Below are positions 44,202-55,605 of a stretch of 64,000 nucleotides of DNA, in pieces; positions within the stretch are counted from its first letter, which is position 1; each line of letters starts with the position of its first letter. This DNA is from Gonocerus acuteangulatus (lineage: Eukaryota > Arthropoda > Insecta > Hemiptera > Coreidae). The position numbers were made by a program, and so were the translations under genes. The notes below the pieces were generated by a model. The model made no database searches and was not told the origin of the DNA. It saw only the letters and a program-made list of their open reading frames with translations. The stretch lies in assembly GCA_946811695.1 (NCBI GenBank), contig OX328125.1, positions 100,798,533 to 100,862,532 of the forward strand. Reading direction: 5' to 3'.

Positions 44202-45137
44202 TCGTCGATACAAATTCAAAATATCGATTTTCAAAAGTTGTTTGGTACCTTATAGGTGACTTTAAATATATTTTATCTTATGACGCATTCGTTAGTTTGA
44301 TTTTCTATTTATAGAAAAATATTTATCAACTAGTAGTTACCCGGCGTGCCATGCTACACCTACTTTCTCCATGTAGACAAGCCTAAATAAATTAGAAACC
44401 AAATAAATATTATTAAAATCTAATAACACGAATCTTTAACTGTTTCGAACCTGTGACCTCCCAATTGTGAGTCCTAGACGACTTTGGCCTATAACACCCC
44501 ACGTATCAAGACAAGATACATGTATGCCAAGTTTGGTAAAAATCGGTCACGGTGTGGATGTTTATTAAATAAAAAAAAAACATACAGACAGCAGCTGGTA
44601 GACGTTTTTGACCTGGCCTATGACAATCCCCTGATCAAGACCAACCTGTGTGCCCAGTTTGATCAAAATCTGTCAAACGGTGTGGGTTTGTATAAAGAAT
44701 AAACATACAGACAGACAGCTGGTAGAGGTTTTTGACCTAGCCTACGGCACTCTCCAGATTAGGATCTACCTGTGTACCGAGTTTAGTCAAAATCGGACGA
44801 ACGGCGTGGTTTTGTTTAAGGGACAACCATACCGACAGACAGCTGGTAGACGTTTTTGACTTAGCCTACGACACTCCCCAGATTAAGATCTACATGTGTA
44901 CCGAGTTTAGTTAAAATCGGACGAACGGTGTGGATTTTTGTAAGGGACAAACATACAGGCAGACAGCTATAAGACGTTTTCGACTTAGCCTGCGACACTT
45001 CCAAGATTAGTTATAATTATTTTTCTTTAATTTTCGAGAGTGTGCCACAACGTACATCAGTCCAACAGCAATCAGTATAAATTGAAAATGAACAATGCGT
45101 TTTTTTCGCATTCGATACTTAGCATTTGTATCGACGA
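44202..45137. mobile_element. TCGTCGATACAAA-type MITE with a nested Helentron-like insertion
   Basis: The left end TCGTCGATACAAATTC and the right end, reversed, TCGTCGATACAAATGC are flanked by TA on both sides. Without its insertion it would be about 250 bp, like the copy at 62700-62956. Blocks TTTGGTACCTTATAG, GATTTTC, AATTATTTTTCTTTAATTTT and CAGTCCAACAGCAATC align between the two (in opposite orientation). Confidence 0.82.
44318..45005 (+). mobile_element. Helentron/HINE-like element nested in the MITE
   Basis: CTAGTAGTTACCCGGCGTGC starts it. Units of about 112 bp follow (TTTGACCTAGCCTACGGCAC, GAGTTTAGTCAAAATCGGAC, CATACAGACAGACAGCTGG), and it ends in CCAAGATTAGTT. The end is incomplete relative to the TATATATAGAT-type end. 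Confidence 0.55.
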
Positions 45138-45309
45138 TATGCCGAGTATCATTGGAATATACCGGAAATGTTGATTGAAACCATACTTTGCAACATCTTG
45201 CATATCTGAGGAGAAAGATTTGTCCCTTTGAGGTAACCTAAATATTATTTTTTTTGTAGTTTAAGTTCACAATTAGTTTTGCTACAAAACTATATCAGCA
45301 TAAGTGCCC
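45138..45309. other. short spacer
   Basis: Nothing recognised. Confidence 0.4.
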
Positions 45310-45815
45310 GAAATCCATCTTACTAAGGCCTGTTCTTAGCCACCCACTCATTTGATAAACACCCGATTGCCCACCTTTCTATCGACCTATCATATTTGAT
45401 ACATTAATGACGAAAATATTCAAAACGCTATTTAACAAAAGAATCGTCCCCTCAATGAAAATTCCCAACATCCATTTGGGTTCCGCTCCTAGCATTCTAG
45501 TCGTAAACGCAATATCCTTCTTGCTTGCACGATTGCCCTTCCTCGACATGGCTCAATTATAAGATCGGGTTTGGCACCAGGAATTACTGTACAAAGTAAA
45601 GTTAATACTTCCACACACCTATTTTTTAGTCCTCAAACGCTTCCTGTCAAATAGATCCTTCCAAGTCAAACAAGGCAATACTCTTTCCCCAAACTGCTCT
45701 ATAAATACCGGAGTCCCTCAAGGGAGTATTCTAGGGCCTAATCTTTTCTTTCTTTACACTGCGGGCATTCCCACACACCCTCAAATCTTCCTAACCACCT
45801 ACGCAGACGACAGCT
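45310..45815 (+). pseudogene. jockey-type LINE reverse transcriptase fragment
   Basis: From 45569 one open frame reads VWHQELLYKVKLILPHTYFL and VLKRFLSNRSFQVKQGN. It continues with the RT block GVPQGSILGPNLFFLYTAGI and then LTTYADDS, the catalytic YADD at about 45800-45811. This is the order of RT motifs 4-6 of jockey-clade elements. Upstream (45310-45568) the frame is broken by stops and shifts, but PLNENSQHPFGFRS recalls the preceding HQFGFR motif. It stops abruptly just after YADD, where a minus-strand fragment begins. The C-terminal end of what may be the same family is at 49355-49747. Confidence 0.85.
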
Positions 45816-45819
45816 ATCC

Positions 45820-46035
45820 TGTGAACTTTCTCTGACGCTTCATTGGCGTAAGGGCCCATTAGCAAGTCATCGGGATAAATGATGGGGAACATATTTTTCA
45901 GAAGCGGAAAAACTGAAAAGTCTCGTCGGTCAATGAAACGCGATTGGATAAAAGGAATTACACAGCTCGTCTGACCAAGAACAGTACATGGCTTTTGGCC
46001 TGTAGCACCCGTGACATGTTCGCCTAGAATAAAAA
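45820..46035 (-). pseudogene. LTR-retrotransposon-like retropepsin fragment
   Basis: The minus strand reads ILGEHVTGATGQKPCTVLGQ, then TSCVIPFIQSRFIDRRDFSV, FPLLKNMFPIIYPDDLLMGP. GATG.K..TVLGQ...I.....F.VFP.L......D.L resembles the second half of Ty3/Gypsy-like aspartic proteases (GA.G.K....Q..+.I....F.V.P.L...+++G.D.L). The active-site DTGA is not visible because the fragment is truncated and shifted at a T run near 46030. A low-copy degraded piece. Confidence 0.4.
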
Positions 46036-46073
46036 AATTATTTCGTTTAGAGCCTTCTGCTCAAATTCAGGGA
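46036..46073. other. junction sequence
   Basis: A short segment between the protease-like fragment and the tandem repeat; no feature. Confidence 0.3.
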
Positions 46074-46405
46074 CGTAAATATGCTTTAGGTCCACCCGAC
46101 AAACCTATGTAATATTCTGTATAACATATCGTCTTCTTTTTCGTGCATGGGCACCTAGCATGCGGACACTTTTTTGTGACACTTTCTTTTAAACGCTTAG
46201 GTCCACCCGACAAACCTATGTAATGTGCTGTATAACATATAGTCTTCTTTATTGTAAATGGCCACCGCGCTTGCGCGAACGCCAGCGGACACTTTTTTGT
46301 AACGCTTAGGTCCACCCGACAAACCTATGTACTGTACTGCATGTCATACAGTCTTCTATTTCGTATTTGACCACTGCGCATGCGCGACCGCCAATGGACA
46401 CTTTT
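46074..46405 (+). repeat. tandem repeat, 3 units of about 115-125 bp
   Basis: Each unit has TTAGGTCCACCCGACAAACC, TATGTAAT, ATA.AGTCTTCTTT and GCGGACACTTTTTTG. It includes a CpG-bearing CGCGCTTGCGCGAACGCC-like block. The 82-codon minus-strand frame is a repeat artefact. Confidence 0.88.
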
Positions 46406-46943
46406 TTTGGAGTTGTCCAACTTTAATTCCAAGCTCCTCATATATATTAACGTTAACGTGCAAATTTAACAAAAACTCCAAATTATAACCAAATGCTGAA
46501 GAGCAAGTAAGTTGAAGAAAGGACCGGAATAGCACCCTCCTTAGACTATTTGCGCATCCCGACTGAAAAAATATTGACAGTAAGTAGCTAGTAAATCCGT
46601 TAAGACCAAGACTGAGATGGCTGAGAATCGATTAATCAGTGGATAAGTCCAGGCTAAGTAGCTCTATGTCTTCGGGTTGTAGATTGCTTGACGTCACGGA
46701 GATTAGCATACTGCCATTAGATAGGGCTTCTCAACCCTTTTATACTCAATAAGCCAAACCATTAGGGAAATTTCATTCATATTTTCACTAGGGATGAGTT
46801 ATTAGTCCTCTGGGGAAATTTAAACCCAAGTGATATTTTGCTTTATTCATAATTTTAGAAAATTATTATTCATAAAGTAGTTGAAGACATTCTGCTCTTG
46901 AGATTAAACTATAAAGCAATAATGTTTTTTATTTTACAAATTT
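46406..46943. other. non-coding stretch
   Basis: No gene recognised. Confidence 0.45.
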
Positions 46944-46947
46944 TTAA

Positions 46948-47978
46948 CCCTTTCCGTACGCAAAGAGCCACAAGGAGTGTGCTCTCCTGTACGAGATACT
47001 CGTACCCAGCTTTGGTACCCCTGAACGGGATAGTTTTCCCACTCTCGGTCAGAGCGCCTCGACTTTCAGCGATCTCCTCGCCGTACTTAAACTCGTCTTT
47101 TATAATTTTTATTTTTATTTTGTTTACAATGATTATTAATTTTTATTTATGCTGAATTAGTTTGGCATTTAAATAATTATTTTAAGTAACTTATATAACT
47201 TTCTTTAAAAATAAGTAATAAAAAAGCTATATTATATACGAGTAAAAAAAAGAAGTTTTTTTTTTTTCAGTTACCATTTGCCCTTTCTTTTATGAATAAT
47301 AAGCAAGGGAATTAAATACTCAATAACTACGGCAAGTAAATTTTCCATCTTCATTTTTGATCCATGACTTTGTACACCGTCGGACTTAAATTTTTTATTT
47401 TATGTATAAAATTTAGTTACAAAAACAAAAGCATAATTATAAATATTTGCAGTCAATTTAATGAATTATTTAATTAAATATGTAATATATTAAACATTTT
47501 AATTGAATATTAAATATTTTTTTAAAAATGGAGGACACGCAATAAAAAAACAGATTTTCTAAATTTAACAAAACACGAATATAAGATCTTAACTTCAGAA
47601 CTAAAAGTTAACTGATTTTGCAAATAAATGATGTTAGGAATGTACAGAAGTATAAAAACAAACGATAATTTGACGTGGGTTGATCAGGTAACTGGGCGGA
47701 GAAGGCAACGAGTTCTAATTAGACTAAAAACGACCAAAAACTTCATTCAAATGCCATCTAGTAATAGGCAGGAATACTAGAAGTACAATAAGGTAACGCT
47801 AGATAGCTCTAAAGTCTAGAAATGAGAAGCTAAAGAATGCGAGAGATAAGCCGAGCTCTCGACTGCTGTACAAGTCCACGGTACGTGGGTCCCGTCTTCC
47901 TTCGACTTCTACAAAAGTCCACGGTACAAAGGTCCCGACCGCTCTCGACTGCTGGAGCAGTCCACGGTACGGAAAGGG
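46948..47978. mobile_element. piggyBac-type MITE with TTAA target duplication
   Basis: The left end CCCTTTCCGTACGC and the right end GGTACGGAAAGGG form a 12-bp TIR. TTAA flanks both sides (46944-46947 and 47979-47982), the hallmark of piggyBac. The right 140 bp contain three copies of GTCCACGGTAC and two of GCTCTCGACTGCTG, probably subterminal transposase-binding repeats (inference). No transposase; the frames near 47830-48171 cross the element end and are not coding. Confidence 0.9.
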
Positions 47979-48056
47979 TTAAGTTTAGATATTTCTTTAT
48001 ATATGAATATAATATCGAGGCAAAGTAAATATGATTTAAATGTGATATAAATGTGC

Positions 48057-48212
48057 AGGAGGTCCGTTGGCCGTGAGTGTTGACGTAAGCACTTAATACT
48101 CCGTACCAAACATCGTATCGATTACCACTATGGTGTGGTGGCTTTTCTTTAGACAAAAACGGCATCAGCACAATACTGGCTAGAAATGGGCGTTAAAATT
48201 TAATTAAAATAA
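48057..48212 (+). mobile_element. tRNA-derived SINE family 2, copy
   Basis: GTCCGTTGGCCGTGAGTG (A box region), CGATTACCACTATGG (decayed B box), GGCATCAGCACAATACTGGC, GGGCGTTAAAATTTAATTAA tail. Confidence 0.78.
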
Positions 48213-48213
48213 A

Positions 48214-48446
48214 TCTACTATATATTTGTCAAATACCACTTACTCACTGACTGACTGAATGACTCACTGACCTATCATCGCCCAGCTCAAACCACTCGAC
48301 AGAAAAATTTGAAATTTTGCATTGACACTCCCTATAGAACGTAGACGCTCGCTAAGAATGGATTTTTTGATATTCAAATTTTTAAGTATTTTTAGAGGGG
48401 TTTAAAGTTTTAGTTGGTTAGAGTAGGCAAGCCTAGGCAGCATGCT
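48214..48446 (+). mobile_element. Helitron-like non-autonomous element, second copy
   Basis: TCTACTATATATTTGTCAAA, ACTGACTGACTGAATGAC, CCCTATAGAACGTAGACGC and TAGGCAGCATGCTG, colinear with 30124-30354. The CTAG-type end is not intact. Confidence 0.55.
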
Positions 48447-48684
48447 GAAATAATTTGGGGGGGGGCTGGTACCATTTTCGGGGTATTGAATACTAACAGT
48501 TTAGAACTTCGAATAGTTTTAGGCAAATAAAACGCTATTACAACTTAAATTAAATATTTTTTATGAACTAAGTGATCTTATTTTATTTATTTTTAAGGGT
48601 TTTAAGACATATTTTTACCATCAAATTAAAATGTCGGAGGGGGGCTGCAGACCCCTCAGCCCCCTCCCCCTTACATATGCCCAT
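48445..48684 (+). mobile_element. family P MITE, copy
   Basis: GAAATAATTTGGGGGGGGGC, TACTAACAGTTTAGAAC, AAAACGCTATTAC; right end GGGGGGCTGCAGACCCCTCA and CATATGCCCAT. The left end ATGGGC has been lost at the junction with the Helitron-like copy. Confidence 0.68.
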
Positions 48685-49034
48685 GCTGGTGACCTATAGA
48701 TAACGGGTTATCTCTAGATTATCTGTTTCTTGGCACTGGCCGGAGCGCCCCAGTTTAAAAAAACATTATACTTTGATTACTTAACAGTTGATGTATAAAA
48801 TATAGTATGACGGAAACCGTGCTGTAATAAACTGCAAACAATTATGTATTAGCGTTAATTTTGCTGATACATTATTTAATGCAATTAAATAACTACTTTT
48901 CTGCCGTGACGAAGCTAGTGTGACATAAATGTGATTCACTGATTGATAGAATTGACGAAGCTAGTGTGACATAAATGTGATTCACTGATTGATAGAATTG
49001 AAATACTTTTATTATTTATTTATTTGAATGATAA
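48685..49034. other. non-coding stretch with a 46-bp duplication
   Basis: TGACGAAGCTAGTGTGACAT... is present twice in tandem at 48907-48998 (46-bp unit). At 48690-48765 a fragment GGTGACCTATAGATAACGGG resembles the SINE family 2 body. No gene. Confidence 0.6.
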
Positions 49035-49228
49035 CGTCCATTATTATTAACTAAGAATTTTGGAACGGGTTATCTAAAGGTTGCCACCCATTTCTAGCCA
49101 GGACAGGGCTGATGCCTTTTCTTTTTTCTAAAGAAAAGCCACCACCCCCCAAAGTGGGAATCGAACCTACGACCTTTGGCACAGAGTGTTAATTGCTCAC
49201 GACTTAACACTCACGGACATCTGGCCTT
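49035..49228 (-). mobile_element. tRNA-derived SINE family 2, minus-strand copy
   Basis: On the minus strand GATGTCCGTGAGTG, CGTAGGTTCGATTCCCACTT (intact B box), GGTGGTGGC, GGCATCAGCCCTGTCCTGGC and GGTTGCCAAC-type body with the AACCCGTT block. Best preserved match to 1810-2018. Confidence 0.85.
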
Positions 49229-49354
49229 CACACTTTTATTAAATAGTGCCCAATTCTGGCTTAATGAGAAACTGGGAAGGAAAAATAAGACATAGGAATG
49301 TTTATAGTCGTACTTTCCTTCAATCCAAAGCTTTTTTAACTTTATAAATAAAAT
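49229..49354. other. short spacer
   Basis: Nothing recognised. Confidence 0.4.
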
Positions 49355-49747
49355 TTTTATAAAGTTTATAGACTGTTAAACCGCAAATCACATTTAAGTA
49401 CTGAAAACAAACTGATCATTTACAAATCACTACTGCAACCCATTTGGACATACGGTTCAGAACTATGGGGAACTGCGAAAACATCGAACATCAGACGCAT
49501 TCAAACATTCCAATCCAAGGTCCTAAGAACAATAGTCGATGCTCCCTTCTACGTTTCCAACCTCAACCTCCATAAAGACCTCAATATCCCACTCGTTAAT
49601 GATGTTGTATTATCCAGATTCCAACGTTTCCATCCTAAACTTTCCGCTCATCAAAATCCTGAAGTCCTCTCCCTATCAAGTGCCACCCACCCACTCTCTC
49701 CACCGAGGCGACTCAAAAGACATTGGCCTAGAGATCTGCTGCAGTGA
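49355..49747 (+). pseudogene. jockey-type LINE ORF2 C-terminus
   Basis: One frame to the TGA at 49745-49747 reads LLNRKSHLSTENKLIIYKSL, LQPIWTYGSELWGTAKTSNI, RRIQTFQSKVLRTIVDAPFY, VSNLNLHKDLNIPLVNDVV and RRLKRHWPRDLLQ. 'Y.S.L.PIWTYG.ELWG.A..SN+..IQ.FQSK.LR.I+.AP.Y' is the well-known C-terminal block of jockey-clade proteins. The 3' UTR runs to about 49995. The RT is missing (5' truncation). The same 3' end is at 62335-62699. Confidence 0.88.
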
Positions 49748-49995
49748 CCAAGTGAAGTGTTAGCAAAGGCTTTCTCTTTATTCAAGTGCGACAATTTTCT
49801 GTGGCTCACCGATCTCTCTTCGACTCCAGCCACTGGTCGGAGCAGAAGGGAGCTTGAGTAGGAACCTTTCAACGTCATCTGAGCGTCTTTCTGGCGCTAA
49901 TCGAGGATGAAGTTGGAAGGCCTTAAGCACAGAACCTCCATATTGTATCATTCATCATATTACCAGATGTATTTATATACAGGATGTAATAATCA
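49748..49995 (+). other. jockey 3' UTR
   Basis: CCAAGTGAAGTGTTAGCAAA, ATCGAGGATGAAGTTGGAAG and CCAGATGTATTTATATACAG match 62482-62699 and 62959-62990, defining a shared 3' UTR. Confidence 0.75.
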
Positions 49996-49999
49996 ATAA

Positions 50000-50037
<38 letters not shown>

Positions 50038-50042
50038 TTTTT

Positions 50043-50090
<48 letters not shown>
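49996..50090. repeat. two (TA)n tracts
   Basis: TA runs at about 50003-50033 and 50046-50085 separated by CTTTTTCT. They produce a false Tyr/Ile frame on the minus strand. Confidence 0.93.
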
Positions 50091-50091
<1 letters not shown>

Positions 50092-50168
50092 AAGGTTTTT
50101 TTTTTTTTGTACATTTCATAGAATTAACCCGTTTATATCTTTACGTTTTTATAAAAAATTAGCATTAA

Positions 50169-53100
50169 ATTTTGATGATATTTGCTAAGTATGTTGCCTC
50201 AACGCAAAGATATAAAATTAAAAGAAACAATACCACCCTGAATATATGGGCTAATGTTTGGATCGCGCTTCGAATGAGTATTTTGATGATATTTGCTAAG
50301 TATGTTGCCTGAACGCAAAGATATAAAATTAAAAGAAACAATACCACCCTGAATATATGGGCTAATGTTTGGATCGCGCTTCGAATGAGTATTTTGATGA
50401 TATTTGCTAAGTATGTTGCCTGAACGCAAAGATATAAAATTAAAAGAAACAATACCACCCTGAATATATGGGCTAATGTTTGGATCGCGCTTCGAATGAG
50501 TATTTTGATGATATTTGCTAAGTATGTTGCCTGAACGCAAAGATATAAAATTAAAAGAAACAATACCACACTGAATATATGGGCTAATGTTTGGATCGCT
50601 CTTCGAATGAGTATTTTGATGATATTTGCTAAGTATGTTGCCTGAACGCAAAGATATAAAATTAAAAGAAACAATACCACCCTGAATATATGGGCTAATG
50701 TTTGGATCGCTCTTCGAATGAGTATTTTGATGATATTTGCTAAGTATGTTGCCTGAACGCAAAGATATAAAATTAAAAGAAACAATACCACCCTGAATAT
50801 ATGGGCTAATGTTTGGATCGCGCTTCGAATGAGTATTTTGATGATATTTGCTACGTATGTTGCCTGAACGCAAAGATATAAAATTAAAAGAAACAATACC
50901 ACCCTGAATATATGGGCTAATGTTTGGATCGCTCTTCGAATGAGTATTTTGATGATATTTGCTAAGTATGTTGCCTGAACGCAAAGATATAAAATTAAAA
51001 GAAACAATACCACCCTGAATATATGGGCTAATGTTTGGATCGCTCTTCGAATGAGTATTTTGATGATATTTGCTAAGTATGTTGCCTGAACGCAAAGATA
51101 TAAAATTAAAAGAAACAATACCACCCTGAATATATGGGCTAATGTTTGGATCGCGCTTCGAATGAGTATTTTGATGATATTTGCTAAGTATGTTGCCTGA
51201 ACGCAAAGATATAAAATTAAAAGAAACAATACCACCCTGAATATATGGGCTAATGTTTGGATCGCGCTTCCAATGAGTATTTTGATGATATTTGCTAAGT
51301 ACGTTGCCTGAACGCAAAGATATAAAATTAAAAGAAACAATACCACCCTGAATATATGGGCTAATGTTTGGATTGCGCTTCGAATGAGTATTTTGATGAT
51401 ATTTGCTAAGTATGTTGCCTGAACGCAAAGATATAAAATTAAAAGAAACAATACCACCCTGAATATATGGGCTAATGTTTGGATCGCGCTTCGAATGAGT
51501 ATTTTGATGATATTTGCTAAGTATGTTGCCTGAACGCAAAGATATAAAATTAAAAGAAACAATACCACCCTGAATATATGGGCTAATGTTTGGATCGCGC
51601 TTCGAATGAGTATTTTGATGATATTTGCTAAGTATGTTGCCTGAACGCAAAGATATAAAATTAAAAGAAACAATACCACCCTGAATATATGGGCTAATGT
51701 TTGGATCGCGCTTCGAATGAGTATTTTGATGATATTTGCTAAGTATGTTGCCTGAACGCAAAGATATAAAATTAAAAGAAACAATACCACCCTGAATATA
51801 TGGGCTAATGTTTGGATCGCGCTTCGAATGAGTATTTTGATGATATTTGCTAAGTATGTTGCCTGAACGCAAAGATATAAAATTAAAAGAAACAATACCA
51901 CCCTGAATATATGGGCTAATGTTTGGATCGCGCTTCGAATGAGTATTTTGATGATATTTGCTAAGTATGTTGCCTCAACGCAAAGATATAAAATTAAAAG
52001 AAACAATACCACCCTGAATATATGGGCTAATGTTTGAATCGCTCTTCGAATGAGTATTTTGATGATATTTGCTAAGTATGTTGCCTGAACGCAAAGATAT
52101 AACATTAAAAGAAACACTACCACCCTGAATATATGGGCTAATGTTTGGATCGCGCTTCGAATGAGTATTTTGATGATATTTGCTAAGTATGTTGCCTGAA
52201 CGCAAAGATATAACATTAAAAGAAACACTACCACCCTGAATATATGGGCTAATGTTTGGATCGCGCTTCGAATGAGTATTTTGATGATATTTGCTAAGTA
52301 TGTTGCCTGAACGCAAAGATATAACATTAAAAGAAACACTACCACCCTGAATATATGGGCTAATGTTTGGATCGCGCTTCGAATGAGTATTTTGATGATA
52401 TTTGCTAAGTATGTTGCCTGAACGCAAACATATAAAATTGAAAGAAACACTACCACCCTGAATATATGGGCTAATGTTTGGATCGCGCTTCGAATGAGTA
52501 TTTTGATGATATTTGCTAAGTATGTTGCCTGAACGCAAAGATATAAAATTAAAAGAAACAATACCACTCTGAATATATGGGCTAATGTTTGGATCGCGCT
52601 TCGAATGAGTATTTTGATGATATTTGCTAAGTATGTTGCCTGAACGCAAAGATATAAAATTAAAAGAAACAATACCACCCTGAATATATGGGCTAATGTT
52701 TGGATCGCGCTTCCAATGAGTATTTTGATGATATTTGCTAAGTACGTTGCCTGAACGCAAAGATATAAAATTAAAAGAAACAATACCACCCTGAATATAT
52801 GGGCTAATGTTTGGATCGCGCTTCGAATGAGTATTTTGATGATATTTGCTAAGTATGTTGCCTCAACGCAAAGATATAAAATTGAAAGAAACAATACCAC
52901 CCTGAATATATGGGCTAATGTTTGGATCGCGCTTCGAATGAGTATTTTGATGATATTTGCTAAGTATGTTGCCTGAACGCAAAGATATAAAATTAAAAGA
53001 AACAATACCACCCTGAATATATGGGCTAATGTTTGGATCGCGCTTCGAATGAGTATTTTGATGATATTTGCTAAGTATGTTGCCTGAACGCAAAGATATA

Positions 53101-54724
53101 AAATTGAAAAAACAATACCACCCTGAATATATGGGCTAATGTTTGGATCGCGCTTCAAATGAGTATTTTGATGATATTTGCTAAGTATGTTGCCTGAACG
53201 CAAAGATATAAAATTGAAAGAAACAATACCACCCTGAATATATGGGCTAATGTTTGGATCGCGCTTCGAATGAGTATTTTGATGATATTTGCTAAGTATG
53301 TTGCCTGAACGCAAAGATATAAAATTAAAAGAAACAATACCACCCTGAATATATGGGCTAATGTTTGGATCGCGCTTCGAATGAGTATTTTGATGATATT
53401 TGCTAAGTATGTTGCCTGAACGCAAAGATATAAAATTAAAGAAACAATACCACCCCGAATATATGGGCTAATGTTTGGATCGCGCTTCGAATGAGTATTT
53501 TGATGATATTTGCTAAGTATGTTGCCTGAACGCAAAGATATAAAATTAAAAGAAACAATACCACCCTGAATATATGGGCTAATGTTTGGATCGCGCTTCG
53601 AATGAGTATTTTGATGATATTTGCTAAGTATGTTGCCTGAACGCAAAGATATAACATTAAAAGAAACAATACCACCCTGAATATATGGGCTAATGTTTGG
53701 ATCGCGCTTCGAATGAGTATTTTGATGATATTTGCTAAGTATGTTGCCTGAACGCAAAGATATAAAATTAAAAGAAACAATACCACCCTGAATATATGGG
53801 CTAATGTTTGGATCGCGCTTCGAATGAGTATTTTGATGATATTTGCTAAGTATGTTGCCTGAACGCAAAGATATAAAATTAAAAGAAACAATACCACCCT
53901 GAATATATGGGCTAATGTTTGGATCGCTCTTCGAATGAGTATTTTGATGATATTTGCTAAGTATGTTGCCTGAACGCAAAGATATAAAATTGAAAGAAAC
54001 AATACCACCCTGAATATATGGGCTAATGTTTGGATCGCGCTTCGAATGAGTATTTTGATGATATTTGCTAAGTATGTTGCCTGAACGCAAAGATATAAAA
54101 TTAAAAGAAACAATACCACCCTGAATATATGGGCTAATGTTTGGATCGCGCTTCGAATGAGTATTTTGATGATATTTGCTAAGTATGTTGCCTGAACGCA
54201 AAGATATAAAATTAAAAGAAACAATACCACCCTGAATATATGAGCTAATGTTTGGATCGCGCTTCGAATGAGTATTTTGATGATATTTGCTAAGTATGTT
54301 GCCTGAACGCAAAGATATAAAATTAAAAGAAACAATACCACCCTGAATATATGGGCTAATGTTTGGATCGCCCTTCGAATGAGTATTTTGATGATATTTG
54401 CTAAGTATGTTGCCTGAACGCAAAGATATAAAATTAAAAGAAACAATACCACCCTGAATATATGGGCTAATGTTTGGATCGCGCTTCGAATGAGTATTTT
54501 GATGATATTTGCTAAGTATGTTGCCTGAACGCAAAGATATAAAATTAAAAGAAACAATACCACCCTGAATACATGGGCTAATGTTTGGATCGCGCTTCGA
54601 ATGAGTATTTTGATGATATTTGCTAAGTATGTTGTCTGAACGCAAAGATATAAAATTAAAAGAAACAATACCACCCTGAATACATGGGCTAATGTTTGGA
54701 TCGCGCTTCCAATGAGTATTTTGA
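50169..54724 (-). repeat. 111-bp satellite array, 41 copies
   Basis: The unit starts ATTTTGATGATATTTGCTAA and ends CGCTTCGAATGAGT; 4556 bp divided by 111 gives 41 copies. Because 111 is divisible by 3, two minus-strand frames stay open for kilobases. One repeats SGNILSKYHQNTHSKRDPNI..., the other YLCVQATYLANIIKILIRSA..., giving frames of 1086, 557, 524 and 412 codons. Single-base deletions at about 53107 and 53433 shift both. Local variants cluster: AACATT with ACTACC in three neighbours (52100-52340), TCTTCG at 50600-51050, and CCAATGAG paired with AAGTACG at about 51270-51301 and 52711-52744. Confidence 0.97.
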
Positions 54725-54906
54725 TTCAATTAGCATGTGGAAGCAATTGACAATAAATATGTGTGATAATATTGTGTTTCATTTTTCCAATTCAACTTCT
54801 TTCAAACATTTTTTTACTTTCATGTAACGGACCACACTGATAATTTCTCGGAACAGTCTTTTTGACCACTTTGGAAATCTGCAGGTTTTGGTGTGTACGC
54901 CATCAG
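54725..54906. other. flank of the satellite
   Basis: CAATTAGCATG just right of the array and AAATTAGCATT just left of it are alike and may represent the original flanks. No gene. Confidence 0.4.
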
Positions 54907-54968
54907 ATTCTTTTTTTTTTTTTTTTTATTGTTGGTGAGCACCCACAACGAAGGAGATTCGCCCAAAT
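54907..54968 (-). mobile_element. retroposon tail (minus strand)
   Basis: A T17 run, then ATTGTTGGTGAGCACCCACA. On the minus strand GGGCGAATCTCCTTCGTTGT, GGGTGCTCACC plus A-tail, similar to the segment at 352-402. Flanks share CAGAT only. Confidence 0.5.
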
Positions 54969-55263
54969 ACAGATATAAAAAGAAAATACATTTTCATCGA
55001 GTTACATAAAAACAGTACAATTTTACAAATCTAACTAATTATATAATAAAGCTTGTGATAGGAAATAGGAAATAGGTAAAAATATGACAACACATAATCG
55101 CAATAATTCCTAATGTACAGTTTAGGTCCCATGGATAATATGACTATATATAGGAACTATAGCTCCCAATTACAATCACAGTTACACAAGAAGATCCTAT
55201 ATTTAATAACGACATGATGAATACACCAATTCATGAGTGATTTTCATTTATTATTATATCCTT
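54969..55263. other. AT-rich non-coding stretch
   Basis: No gene recognised. Confidence 0.4.
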
Positions 55264-55392
55264 TCAAGGACGATGATTAAAATCAGAGTTTGAGTCGTCT
55301 AGACAATCAAAGGCAGCTTCAAAGCCATCAGAATCAATTCGACAAAATCTTCCACATGTTTTATGGTTCCTAGACACAGATGCATGAAACAT
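55264..55392 (-). CDS. short coding-like frame of unknown function (42 codons)
   Basis: The minus strand reads MFHASVSRNHKTCGRFCRID, then SDGFEAAFDCLDDSNSDFNH, RP and stop. Codon use and amino-acid composition are far more protein-like than neighbouring AT-driven frames. A pyrimidine-rich AG (CTCTTCGGGAACAG) lies just upstream, but an in-frame stop sits between it and the Met. It could be the last exon or tail of a transposon gene. No family recognised. Confidence 0.25.
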   Translation of the reverse strand: MFHASVSRNHKTCGRFCRIDSDGFEAAFDCLDDSNSDFNHRP

Positions 55393-55605
55393 CTTTTTCT
55401 GGGACTATCTGTTCCCGAAGAGGACCGCTGTTAAGAAGGCTTCAGTAGTTTGAAACGACAAAGTGACTAATTTCTGGAGATACCCTTAAGGCAAATACCT
55501 ATTTCGAATACTTGCCCACCCTACTCTGCTCAGAATATTATAAAGTTTATTAATTATTGTTTTTGAGAATAAGAAGAATAAGAATAATTTATTTTATTGC
55601 ATTTA
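55393..55605. other. non-coding stretch
   Basis: Possibly the 3' region of the following minus-strand LINE; nothing else seen. Confidence 0.35.

Noticed and set aside
47830..48171. 113-codon minus-strand frame
   Set aside because: Spans the right end of the piggyBac-type MITE and a SINE; no domain.
50165..53425. 1086-codon open frame and its companions on the minus strand
   Set aside because: Generated by a 111-bp satellite; two frames are equally open and single-base deletions switch between them.
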